From positions 1 through 15,420 of the forward strand of contig DXOJ01000124.1 of the NCBI GenBank assembly GCA_019412865.1: a stretch of DNA of 15,420 bases, written 5' to 3'. The notes below the pieces were generated by a model, which saw nothing but the letters and a program-made list of their open reading frames with translations, searched no databases and was not told the origin of the DNA. The translations under genes were made by a program, and so were the position numbers. Below, in pieces: positions 6,234-14,016 of the stretch (position 1 is its first letter; every line of letters starts with the position of its first letter). Source of the DNA: Bacteroides sp. (GTDB lineage Bacteria; Bacteroidota; Bacteroidia; Bacteroidales; Bacteroidaceae).

Positions 6234-6252
6234 AGGGAGGACGAGCCTCCCT
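6234..6252 (-). terminator. Hairpin after the DGR target gene
   Basis: In minus-strand RNA AGGGAGG (6252-6246), loop CUCGU, CCUCCCU (6240-6234) form a perfect 7-bp G+C-rich hairpin starting 12 nt after the stop codon of the 916-aa gene. It lacks a U-run, so it may be a partial terminator, a 3'-end protecting stem, or a DGR hairpin of the kind known downstream of variable repeats (here about 90 bp away, farther than usual). It shares five bases with the long-range arm at 6229-6238, so the two structures exclude each other. Confidence 0.6.
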
Positions 6253-6264
6253 CGCATGTTCGTT

Positions 6265-9015
6265 TCACTCACTCACGGCTGCGCTTTCGCCACTAGCGTT
6301 TTGCGCCGTTGCACTTGACGTCCCTTCTGGTAAACGAACTTGAAAGCCGCCAGCGTAGTACGCAAACGGAGACGAAAGCGGATAAGCCGCATGCAAAAGG
6401 CGAGCGGAGCAGACGCCCCAAAGGCCGACACCACGCACGCGATGACCTATGCGAACCTTCTTACCAATAGGAGAAACGCCTATACCATTTCCTGTATCCA
6501 TATAGCAAGTATTATCGGATAATCCTCCTTTTTTGGTTGTGCCGACTCTGGTTCCTCGTATCAGATCGGTGAAATATCCGCTATTACTCATCGTATATGC
6601 GCCAGCTTGATCATAAGCAGATTCAAAATCAAAATCGCCACTTGTTTTTTCTACTGTCTTATTAAGCGTCAAATTGGGCTGATCAAGACAAATAAATACT
6701 TTAGTTAGATGTCTCCCGTCTTCTTGTATCGTAGCTACCTTTTCAATCCCTGCTCCGGCGTATTGGAAGACGTCGGCAGATACTAAGTCCATACCATAGA
6801 CTGCTGAAGTTTGCAAGCTTATAGTTATATCCTTTACTACAACAGGATTTCCAGACGCGTCGAATACATTGATATTTTCCAAGGATACCACCTTCCTCAA
6901 CCTGGCGTTCATTTCCCCTTCAAGAAGTGTTTTTGTGCCGAGAACATTGGAATACTGATAAGAACCTCCATTAAAAGTAAACGATGTATCAGGGTGTATG
7001 TTATTCTCTGCCGCATAAGAGAGAGCCATCTGAATTTCAAGACATTCCATACGGGGGTATTCATTAGATAGAATAGCACTCCAATTGCGTTTTGTGCCTT
7101 TATCGTCAGTGCAGAAAGGCGGTTGTTCAGATAATCTTTGGTATGTCCATGGGTCTGACTCGTTCGTTATATACCCCACATTGGTTGTTTTTGTGGCATT
7201 TTCGCTAGTTACGCTCACATTACTTGAGATTCCTCCTCCAAACTTATTTGGATCGTGTAGATATACTGTCCCGAATTTGTTCATCAGGGCATTGGTGATG
7301 TGTAAAAGATTCCAGTCCATCAGTGGAGCGAACGGAATAGTCTTTACCGGGTCAGCGTTATGGGCTATAGCGAAGTCATTTGTAGTCAATTGACTTAAAG
7401 CGGTTCTCGGATATGTCCTGTCCTGCTTATTAAACTCTGTAATTCCTAGTAATCCGTTTGAACCACCATCTCCAGCTCTGTATTTGAAATACATGGACCG
7501 GAATTTACCATTAACCACCGCTGGCAATCCCGGACAAATCAGTGTCGGGGGAATAGTCCTTGATTGTATTCCATTGTATTCGAATGGTTCTTCACCAAAT
7601 AGAGCGACTACCTCGCTGCCTATCGTTACATTTTCAATCGTATGGATAGTCTGTGTCCAGCCGTACATAATATTATAGCCTTTATCTTCTTCGGGGGAAT
7701 TAACAGTAGTAGGAGCAAGTGAACCATCTTCGAAACGGAACCAGTTATTATTTTTCAATTTACCAATGATCTCGACATTAACTCCATCTTCGCATTTAAT
7801 CAGGTATGCACCCAACTTATCTGCGATTTGATTTACCCCGAACTGGAATTTAGGAGTAGCTCCGATGCCTGTATATATACTTCCTTCAACGTTCCAGGAG
7901 CCAATTTTAGGCATCACCGAAGGTTCAATAACAACCGGATTAGTATAGCTGATACCCAGAGCTTTGACAGTTGTTTCGATGTATTCACCGTAACCGATAA
8001 TCAAGCTGGTTCCGTCAGCCTGCGTTGCTTTCCATGTGATGTTGTAGTACTTTTCCGGATTCTCGATCACCCGACCGCCAGCGGTGATTTCGCAACGAGA
8101 CTTGATAAGCTTATCCGTATTGATGTCTTTCACTGTGATATATGCCCCGGCAATTGGTATTTGCTTGGCATTCTGGAAAACGGGAAGATCTACACGCACG
8201 TTGTACTGTACCAATAATGCGGCATTAGTCGGTGATGAAGGTGACGATTCGGCCACTCCTTTATAAGAAGCACGACACTCTAGTTTCAAATTCTTGATGC
8301 GTGAAGCGTCTACGGTAATCGTACGAGGATATGTACCGTCAGCATTGGGGGTCGTTACCATCCAAGCATCAGAGGTAGTTATCAGACGGGTGTATTTGCC
8401 ATCTTTAACGTACCACCAATATACCGCATTATCTTCTGTCAGATCAATTTCACCTGATTTTAGCATTGCTTTTAATTGGACGTACCAATTGGCAGGATTG
8501 GTATCATCTATTTTGGTGGGGTCTACAATTACCTCTGTAGGAGAATCCGCCATCAAAGACAGCAAAGATGCCTCGTAGTAGATAGTACTTAGAAGCTGTT
8601 GTTCGATGCGTGATTCCTGACGGCCTGTTTTGGGGTTAGTGTAGAACGCTTCACCAATCAGAAGGAACGGTTCACTTACAGGAGTATTCCGTTTTACCTT
8701 TAAAACAAGGAGGCCATTAACCGTGGCTATTTCATAGTTAGGGTCGTTATCGGCTATCTTATTACTTGGCTTGTATTCTTTTAGATACCAGTCGATACGG
8801 TCAAGGGCTACAGGTCCGTTGGCTATTACCTCGTCAGGATCTTGCAGATTGACGGCAACTGTTACCATCAAAGGCAGGATGGCTGAATACGACGGATAGA
8901 ATGCGTTATCGTCACGGCTGTACTTCTGTTGAAAAGAGCCTTCACCGATAATCTTCATGCCGGAACTGACGTTCAACGGCTTGACTTGAATGTTGACTAT
9001 TCTTTTTTGTTGCAT
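6265..9015 (-). CDS. DGR target: phage tail-tip / receptor-binding protein with C-terminal variable domain
   Basis: 916 aa. The N-terminal two thirds is beta-rich and likely holds virion-attachment and Ig-like domains (for example AVYWWYVKDGKYTRL around 200 and DGTYPRTITVDASRIKNLKL around 227-247). The C-terminal region (roughly 770-892) fits the C-type-lectin-like fold of known DGR targets, ending in WGVCSAR (866-872), the variable residues, then YAGGFQVRLPEG. The variable surface should contact the host receptor, in the manner of Mtd of Bordetella phage; this is inferred. Unlike most targets, which end soon after the variable repeat, it carries 24 more residues rich in Ala, Ser and Gly. The gene begins 5 nt after the 484-aa gene, at ATG 9015, and a hairpin follows its stop. 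Fold assignment of the variable domain is by motif; the host ligand is unknown. Confidence 0.9.
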   Translation of the reverse strand: MQQKRIVNIQVKPLNVSSGMKIIGEGSFQQKYSRDDNAFYPSYSAILPLMVTVAVNLQDPDEVIANGPVALDRIDWYLKEYKPSNKIADNDPNYEIATVNGLLVLKVKRNTPVSEPFLLIGEAFYTNPKTGRQESRIEQQLLSTIYYEASLLSLMADSPTEVIVDPTKIDDTNPANWYVQLKAMLKSGEIDLTEDNAVYWWYVKDGKYTRLITTSDAWMVTTPNADGTYPRTITVDASRIKNLKLECRASYKGVAESSPSSPTNAALLVQYNVRVDLPVFQNAKQIPIAGAYITVKDINTDKLIKSRCEITAGGRVIENPEKYYNITWKATQADGTSLIIGYGEYIETTVKALGISYTNPVVIEPSVMPKIGSWNVEGSIYTGIGATPKFQFGVNQIADKLGAYLIKCEDGVNVEIIGKLKNNNWFRFEDGSLAPTTVNSPEEDKGYNIMYGWTQTIHTIENVTIGSEVVALFGEEPFEYNGIQSRTIPPTLICPGLPAVVNGKFRSMYFKYRAGDGGSNGLLGITEFNKQDRTYPRTALSQLTTNDFAIAHNADPVKTIPFAPLMDWNLLHITNALMNKFGTVYLHDPNKFGGGISSNVSVTSENATKTTNVGYITNESDPWTYQRLSEQPPFCTDDKGTKRNWSAILSNEYPRMECLEIQMALSYAAENNIHPDTSFTFNGGSYQYSNVLGTKTLLEGEMNARLRKVVSLENINVFDASGNPVVVKDITISLQTSAVYGMDLVSADVFQYAGAGIEKVATIQEDGRHLTKVFICLDQPNLTLNKTVEKTSGDFDFESAYDQAGAYTMSNSGYFTDLIRGTRVGTTKKGGLSDNTCYMDTGNGIGVSPIGKKVRIGHRVRGVGLWGVCSARLLHAAYPLSSPFAYYAGGFQVRLPEGTSSATAQNASGESAAVSE
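6342..6437 (-). repeat. DGR variable repeat (VR) in the tail-tip gene
   Basis: The repeat covers codons 860-892 of the 916-aa target. Compared with the template the coding-strand changes are 10 A-to-T, 6 A-to-C and 2 A-to-G. All nine Asn codons are altered: V863, L865, L873, H875, A877, Y878, S882, F884 and Y886; in addition Thr became P883 and Leu became F891. The scaffold residues WGVCSAR, PLS and YAGG are unchanged. The 16 bases at 6344-6359 are identical to the template at 6120-6135, in the place where homing would start (IMH-like), at the 3' end of the repeat in coding sense. Confidence 0.97.
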
Positions 9016-9020
9016 ATTAA

Positions 9021-10475
9021 TTAAAGATTAAATTGTAATTCTTCTGATTCCCGTAAATAATTCTCTTCGCCTAGTGGAATAACTGCTGTTATCTTAAATG
9101 TGACGGACCGGGCATTTAACCACTGCGATCCCATGTCGGAAGATATGAGGTGTATCTTGTTTTTTTTGCCATCTACAAAGGTGGGTGACCAAGCATTATC
9201 CTCTGCTGCTATTCCTGTATCTCTGTTCCATGTGATTACCGTTCCGGAAGTACTCATTACATCTTCGGTGATGTCGGTTGTACCGTGATAGAATCTGGCT
9301 TCGATTACCGTATCAATCAAACCATAGAAGAAGCTGAACCCTTTCGAGCTTTGAAAGTCTATTGAGAATTCTCCGTTACCTTCCAGGAACGCCCAGTCGG
9401 TGGAGTTCCATTTAGGTTCTAGCAGTGTGCGGGACTTTAGGCATTGCCATTTTGCTCCACGCTGGTAGACGGTGCTGGTCTCATTGACACCCGTTATAGG
9501 ATTCTTTGATTCGAAAAGGTATGGTTCTTCAGAGGTGGCAACCGATAAACTCCAGATTCCACGGTTGACAAACTCGTAGACAGGCTTGCCGGTTACATCT
9601 ATGCGAGTATCATCCTGACGGATAAGGCCACGGCAATAGACATAACTTTGTCGGTAGTTGATCGGCAGATTGTCGAACAAAGACAGACGTTTCATCTTTC
9701 CAATCAGGATAGAGTAATTGTTCTCTTCTAAGATAGGTTTTGTTACTCCATCGAGCATGCAGATACATTTCTCATAGCTGGAGATATACCAATAACTCTG
9801 CCGGTCTTCATCCGAAGTGTTACCTCTACGGACGATAGCCATCAAAGGTTCGGGAGGATAGTTCTTGCCTCCGGGTACTTCATCGTCCGGATACAGGACG
9901 GTTTCAATGTAGTTGTCTACGGTGTTGACTCCTACTACTCGCATCCAGGAGGTACGGTAGTTTCCGCCTCCGGTAGATAAGTCATTGACTGATCCGTATA
10001 TAATGTCGTTCCAGTCAAAGGCTGTGAAGTCGGTATTATGACGTTTGCGTAAGGGTAAACGGTAGGTTCCGTCTTCAAGTAATTCAATACGTTCGATTAC
10101 GCCGGATTCGGAAAAAGAAGCATCTCCTTCCTGAGCGGATAGACGGTTGAAGATTAGTTCAAGGATGGTTAAAGAGCTGCGTATCCTAGCACTTTCAAAT
10201 TCAGCATTACCTAGTTTATCTATTCCAGCTCCTGTCCCTTCAATTAATGACGATTTAAAAACACCGACTTCTACACCGCTTAATAATTGTAACAAGAAAT
10301 GTGTAAAATCCGATTGATCTTTGCGTATATACTTATCTCCATCCGCTTTTTTTAGTTTTTCGTTCAGAAAATCCAAAACTGCGGCTACCTGCTGATTAGT
10401 TACACTACCTTTCGCTATGGCCTTATCAATATGGTCTATTAACGAATCTACTATATTTTGTAAGTTATCAGCCAT
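9021..10475 (-). CDS. Phage tail / baseplate structural protein (Bacteroidales family)
   Basis: 484 aa. The N-terminus (1-65) is helical and charged, with DSLIDHIDKAIAKG and VLDFLNEKLKKADG, likely a coiled-coil or attachment segment. A conserved-looking middle region (about 130-300) has LPLRKRHNTDFTAFDWNDII, YPDDEVPGGKNYPPEPLMAI, RRGNTSDEDRQSYWYISSYE and LDGVTKPILEENNYS; I recognise this set from structural proteins of Bacteroides prophages, but no function is established to my knowledge. The C-terminal part (about 360-484) is beta-rich and may be an Ig-like domain. Its start overlaps the stop of the 379-aa gene by one base (TAATG), and the DGR target follows after 5 nt. This suggests it is made with the target and may connect it to the tail. 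The role is inferred from position. Confidence 0.7.
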   Translation of the reverse strand: MADNLQNIVDSLIDHIDKAIAKGSVTNQQVAAVLDFLNEKLKKADGDKYIRKDQSDFTHFLLQLLSGVEVGVFKSSLIEGTGAGIDKLGNAEFESARIRSSLTILELIFNRLSAQEGDASFSESGVIERIELLEDGTYRLPLRKRHNTDFTAFDWNDIIYGSVNDLSTGGGNYRTSWMRVVGVNTVDNYIETVLYPDDEVPGGKNYPPEPLMAIVRRGNTSDEDRQSYWYISSYEKCICMLDGVTKPILEENNYSILIGKMKRLSLFDNLPINYRQSYVYCRGLIRQDDTRIDVTGKPVYEFVNRGIWSLSVATSEEPYLFESKNPITGVNETSTVYQRGAKWQCLKSRTLLEPKWNSTDWAFLEGNGEFSIDFQSSKGFSFFYGLIDTVIEARFYHGTTDITEDVMSTSGTVITWNRDTGIAAEDNAWSPTFVDGKKNKIHLISSDMGSQWLNARSVTFKITAVIPLGEENYLRESEELQFNL

Positions 10476-11614
10476 TAATTGAATTCTTTACTAAATTCTT
10501 GTGTATGGATACGCGGGTTATTAAAATCCTCTCCTTGCAATGCCTGGGTGAAGTGCCTTTCAGAGTCAGCAAACCTTAATGTAATAGGTAAACTTTGAGG
10601 TTGATCCATCGTCTTAGCAACTGCCAGGCTATCAGCCGATGCATTTACTTTTATTTCCCGATCTTCATATCCTAGCAAATAAATATCGTCACTGGAAAGC
10701 ATATCAAGAAGAAACATAAGTTCCTTACTTGTCTTAAAACCGGTTTGTACATGGATCGTATCTACGGTTCGCACACGTTCACGAGATTCGATATAATCAT
10801 TTACTAATTCATCATATTTCCCGTAAGTTTCTTCTTCCCCGCTATCCTGGTCTAAAGTTGGCTTCCCGGTGACATCGATACATTCATAGGCACCGTAAGA
10901 ATTGAGAAATTCCAGATAGTACCTTTCTTTCGCTACATCTGCCGGAAGAATTATGATAGTAACTGCCGTACCTTCATCCGTGCTTACAATAAATTGACTA
11001 GCCAGCATATTTTCACTATCAAAGAAGTATCTCCGTAGGGCATCCAAATTAAGCGCATAACATTTACCCACTACTAAGCCGGTTATTTCTTTGCTTATCC
11101 CGTCCGATACCGTAACTGTAAAAGCTGTTTTGGGGGCAATAAACAATAAAGGACGTATTTCAGTCTCCCGGATCGTAAGAATACGTGTTTCCGATCTGGT
11201 AGACATAAAAAAATTACCGGCTGCATTAAGTAGCTTAAAAGTGAAAATATTACTCCCTTCTTGATTTAGATGTCGCATGGCCCTTTTACTAATTCCCCCT
11301 AGTATTACTTTGTGCTGCAATACTTTCTTTTCCCCTTCTGTATTAGCCACGTTTATAGTATATTCCTTTAGATTGCCAGAGGTATTCAAAATAATGTCTG
11401 TTTCTTGCCCTGTATATCGAATTGGGGCGAGGATGGCCGATAATATCTCGTCAATAAACACATAAAAATTACCTTCTTCCCCGGATCCTTCAAATACCGT
11501 TTCTTCCCCGTCCCGGATTACATAAGTAACCGGGGAAGAAGACGTAATATCAAGCCGGATCGGATTGCCTGATAGAGCAAAGGTACGTGGAGTTATATTT
11601 GCGCTTAAACTCAT
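10475..11614 (-). CDS. Phage tail structural protein, function unassigned
   Basis: 379 aa, not recognised as a named family. The N-terminus (about 1-100) is beta-rich with SLSANITPRTFALSGNPIRL, and the middle has TVSDGISKEITGLVVGKC. A motif around YYLEFLNSYGAYECIDVTGK (about 230-250) is one I have seen in Bacteroides phage tail modules. A charged helical stretch (YGKYDELVNDYIESRERVR, about 265-285) is followed by a C-terminal region with LLDMLSSDDIYLLGYEDREI. There is no signal peptide or membrane segment. The start overlaps the stop of the 71-aa gene by ATGA, and its own stop overlaps the next start by TAATG, so the genes are probably translationally coupled. The position after the hub-like protein and before the fibre-type genes suggests a baseplate or distal-tail component. 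Confidence 0.65.
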   Translation of the reverse strand: MSLSANITPRTFALSGNPIRLDITSSSPVTYVIRDGEETVFEGSGEEGNFYVFIDEILSAILAPIRYTGQETDIILNTSGNLKEYTINVANTEGEKKVLQHKVILGGISKRAMRHLNQEGSNIFTFKLLNAAGNFFMSTRSETRILTIRETEIRPLLFIAPKTAFTVTVSDGISKEITGLVVGKCYALNLDALRRYFFDSENMLASQFIVSTDEGTAVTIIILPADVAKERYYLEFLNSYGAYECIDVTGKPTLDQDSGEEETYGKYDELVNDYIESRERVRTVDTIHVQTGFKTSKELMFLLDMLSSDDIYLLGYEDREIKVNASADSLAVAKTMDQPQSLPITLRFADSERHFTQALQGEDFNNPRIHTQEFSKEFN

Positions 11615-11826
11615 AATTCAAATTGTTGTCTTACTATATTCCCGTTCAGTATCGGAGATAAATCACAATCAGACAAGAAATTACCCCTCTCAACACTTGG
11701 CGTCGTCAAGAAGGAATAAAAGTCATTCATTGTCTTAATTTCGTTTCCAGGCAATTGCCTGAACTTAAAAAATGCATCAGAAACGTTCATCATTTCGGGT
11801 GCTGATAGTATTGTTTCATTCTCCAT
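11611..11826 (-). CDS. Small hypothetical tail-module protein
   Basis: 71 aa, not recognised. Mixed sequence with SDAFFKFRQLPGNEIKTMND and a C-terminus ending NIVRQQFEL; there is no membrane segment and no clear motif. It begins 45 nt after the 714-aa gene and overlaps the 379-aa gene by ATGA, so it belongs to the same translational unit. Candidate roles are a small baseplate component or an assembly factor. That it is real is supported by the coupled junction rather than by recognised homology. Confidence 0.6.
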   Translation of the reverse strand: MENETILSAPEMMNVSDAFFKFRQLPGNEIKTMNDFYSFLTTPSVERGNFLSDCDLSPILNGNIVRQQFEL

Positions 11827-11871
11827 AGTGCAAATGTGATGATATTATGACTTCTATTAAAGGACAAAAAA

Positions 11872-14016
11872 TTATCGTTTATCAGCACGGATGCCAGCAT
11901 TATAAGTTAGGGCATCTTCATAATTAGTACTGACCATATGTGTATTGGGCGGACTTCCTAACACTACTGTTATTTTATATTTTAGTTTGGCTTGATATGT
12001 ATTAAGAATTTCTTTCCGATTCGCAACATCTTCGTCAGAAGGCGGCAAATATGCTGCAAATTCTTCGTCAGAAGGTTTCGTCACTATCTCCCTTTCTATT
12101 TCAGTCATACCAACATCACGCCAATTTACCCCGTGCCTTTCTTCTGCCGCTTTAGTTGCAGCTTCAAATACACTATCCGTATAAGAAATCATTACCCATT
12201 TTGTTGTTTGCGGTTTCATCGCTACTATACCTTGTTCCGATTCAAGATCATAGGGTTTTAATAGTTTAGTAGTCCGAAGTTTAACCGTGGCCGGTTTATT
12301 TATCCGGTATGGCATAGAGTGTTTTACACTCTCTACCATCATCCTCTGCCCAGAAATCAGGAGCGGACACCCGACGTCTATTTTTGTAAGGTTAATCCGG
12401 TCTATATTGAACTTTCCAGTAAGAGTATGATTGGAATGTCTCAAAATGGCATCCCATTCTTTAAAGAATCTGTTAAATGCACCATCTTCCCCACGAAATA
12501 CCAAAGAATAAGTATAGGTATTACCGCTACTATCACGGAAATAGTTACCCGCCGGATCCCGACAAAGAGAACTCCCAAAATAATAACCAGAGGAATTTCC
12601 TTTCTCGTCAGTAGCAAGCCCCATCGCAAAGCAGAAGCACAAGGGTGTATCTTCTTTCTGCTCTTCAACTTTTGCCCCTCTCAGGGTGGTATTCAGATTA
12701 ACCGTTCCTGCAAAATATTGAGGTACTAGCAGACTGTTAGTAAACGCCATCGGCAAACATTCATCTGCCCCCGTGACTTCCTCATTTTCCACGTTTACAG
12801 TCTTTTTGTTCCATGGGAAGAAGTCACTCGATACCAATGATACATTCTTGGTTATTACATTACGCTTATAAAACCTGCCGGTAGAAGCTTGATAACAAAT
12901 ATATGTATCATCTGGGATATATCCAGGTGAAGCACCTTTAACCTCTGTGATGATGCCATTGTATTGTTCCAGGAACTCTTCAAACGAATCACTTTCTACG
13001 TCCGCTCCTTCAAAAGAAGTCCCTGCCGATAACTTCAATTGCTTCGGCGCCCCATAGCTCGGTACTAAATCAGACGATTTAAGCAACGTCCAATTTGCAA
13101 AGGGATTCGCCGATATCGCATCTTTAATCAGTATGACTTTTGCCGTTTTGGTATTTCCGTCCACAAAGACTTTAGCCCCGGTTCTGCAATACAATGCATC
13201 CAGAAAGTCATTAACTGAACAGTCCGGCATCATATTCTTATATTCTATTTGACCTTGAACGATGGCATCAGCCACATTATTAAGCACTGCCATTTTTTTA
13301 AGCTGGTAATGAGTGGCAAAGGCGTTCTCCACCAACTTGAAGCCATAGGCCGAAAATATAAGCTCCAAAATTTTCGATACCTTTATAAAAGGAGAAAGGC
13401 CATAACCGGCCGGTAACTTCACATCTACTAGAGTCCCGGAAATCACCATCTTTTCAGTACGCGCATTTTTCTTCAAATCGTAATTACCATTCTCTGCCCT
13501 CTCTATCGGGTTTACAAACTCCGGATAAACGACATCACCCGAAGATTCATTTTTTACCTGTATTGGGAAAACATAATAATCGGCTGATTCCTTATACCTC
13601 ATGACGTTACTTAAATGAGTCATTAAGACGGTAATACCTCCATCAGGTTTATATACTGGCAGATTAGGTAATTTCTTCAATGAAACGTTACTCCATGCTT
13701 CATACATTAAACTTTCATCAAAACCGAAGTTAGCGACAATACCGCTTTCCCTACTGGCAGATGTTATATTCTGTTTCCCGGTTCTCCGGTAAATTCCGTC
13801 GGCAATAATGGCCATTACATCTTTTCCCGGTGCATTGACTATATCTTCCCTATGTATATAATCAGCCAGATAAAGATTCCGTTTTGTCGCTGGCAATGTA
13901 GATGCCAGCGACTGACTGCCTTTGTCCGTGTAAATAGGAGAAGTGATTTCGACTTCCATTTGAAAGTCACTAGGGACATCGTATATTCCCTTCTGTGTCT
14001 TAATCGTTAATGCCAT
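11872..14016 (-). CDS. Tail hub-like protein (distal tail / baseplate)
   Basis: 714 aa, directly downstream of the tape measure gene, where siphophages usually encode the distal tail and hub proteins. The N-terminal region (1-100) reads as a distal-tail-like beta domain (YDVPSDFQMEVEITSPIYTD). A central part (about 210-300) with ILELIFSAYGFKLVENAF, then CSVNDFLDALYCRTGAKVFV and an IKDA strand, resembles the DFL..L.....G..V pattern of gp27/gpD-type hub domains. The C-terminus (about 610-714) contains RHGVNWRDVGMTEIEREIVT and SDEEFAAYLPPSDEDV. The start is supported by the one-base TAATG overlap and by a G-rich Shine-Dalgarno (AAGGGGGGAT on the minus strand) inside the end of the tape measure gene. 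Hub function is inferred from order plus weak motif resemblance; no enzymatic motif is visible. Confidence 0.65.
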   Translation of the reverse strand: MALTIKTQKGIYDVPSDFQMEVEITSPIYTDKGSQSLASTLPATKRNLYLADYIHREDIVNAPGKDVMAIIADGIYRRTGKQNITSASRESGIVANFGFDESLMYEAWSNVSLKKLPNLPVYKPDGGITVLMTHLSNVMRYKESADYYVFPIQVKNESSGDVVYPEFVNPIERAENGNYDLKKNARTEKMVISGTLVDVKLPAGYGLSPFIKVSKILELIFSAYGFKLVENAFATHYQLKKMAVLNNVADAIVQGQIEYKNMMPDCSVNDFLDALYCRTGAKVFVDGNTKTAKVILIKDAISANPFANWTLLKSSDLVPSYGAPKQLKLSAGTSFEGADVESDSFEEFLEQYNGIITEVKGASPGYIPDDTYICYQASTGRFYKRNVITKNVSLVSSDFFPWNKKTVNVENEEVTGADECLPMAFTNSLLVPQYFAGTVNLNTTLRGAKVEEQKEDTPLCFCFAMGLATDEKGNSSGYYFGSSLCRDPAGNYFRDSSGNTYTYSLVFRGEDGAFNRFFKEWDAILRHSNHTLTGKFNIDRINLTKIDVGCPLLISGQRMMVESVKHSMPYRINKPATVKLRTTKLLKPYDLESEQGIVAMKPQTTKWVMISYTDSVFEAATKAAEERHGVNWRDVGMTEIEREIVTKPSDEEFAAYLPPSDEDVANRKEILNTYQAKLKYKITVVLGSPPNTHMVSTNYEDALTYNAGIRADKR

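Larger units (their letters stand above)
6039..6252 (-). ncRNA. DGR template RNA region with bracketing inverted repeats
   Basis: This noncoding stretch between the target gene and the reverse transcriptase contains the template repeat. Read as minus-strand RNA, UCCCUAUCUC (6238-6229) can pair with GAGAUAGGGA (6048-6039), and two bases further in AGGUUUUACG (6226-6217) can pair with CGUAAAACCU (6100-6091). Both pairings are exact over 10 bp and both enclose the template repeat, so the transcript could fold into a clamp holding the template as a loop. It is known for the Bordetella phage DGR that RNA flanking the template, including a spacer toward the reverse transcriptase gene, is needed for cDNA synthesis; the 160-nt spacer here is similar in scale. 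The fold and the transcript ends are inferred. No open frame with a start and protein-like content was seen in it. Confidence 0.65.
4639..6437 (-). mobile_element. Diversity-generating retroelement cassette (VR, TR, reverse transcriptase)
   Basis: All parts needed for mutagenic retrohoming lie in one orientation: variable repeat at the 3' end of the target gene, template repeat 128 bp downstream of it, then the reverse transcriptase. There is no separate Avd-type accessory gene between target and reverse transcriptase, where it is often found. The cassette sits within the tail operon, and other tail genes follow it, so it is probably transcribed with late genes. DGRs diversify a protein in place and do not move as transposons; the feature type is the nearest available. 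Confidence 0.92.

Noticed and set aside
6100..6522. Plus-strand open frames across the template repeat and the variable repeat (6100-6318 and 6340-6522)
   Set aside because: They read Arg/Ser/Ala-rich sequence antisense to the repeats and the target gene; no ribosome binding site or protein-like composition. They are shadows caused by the G+C-rich repeats.
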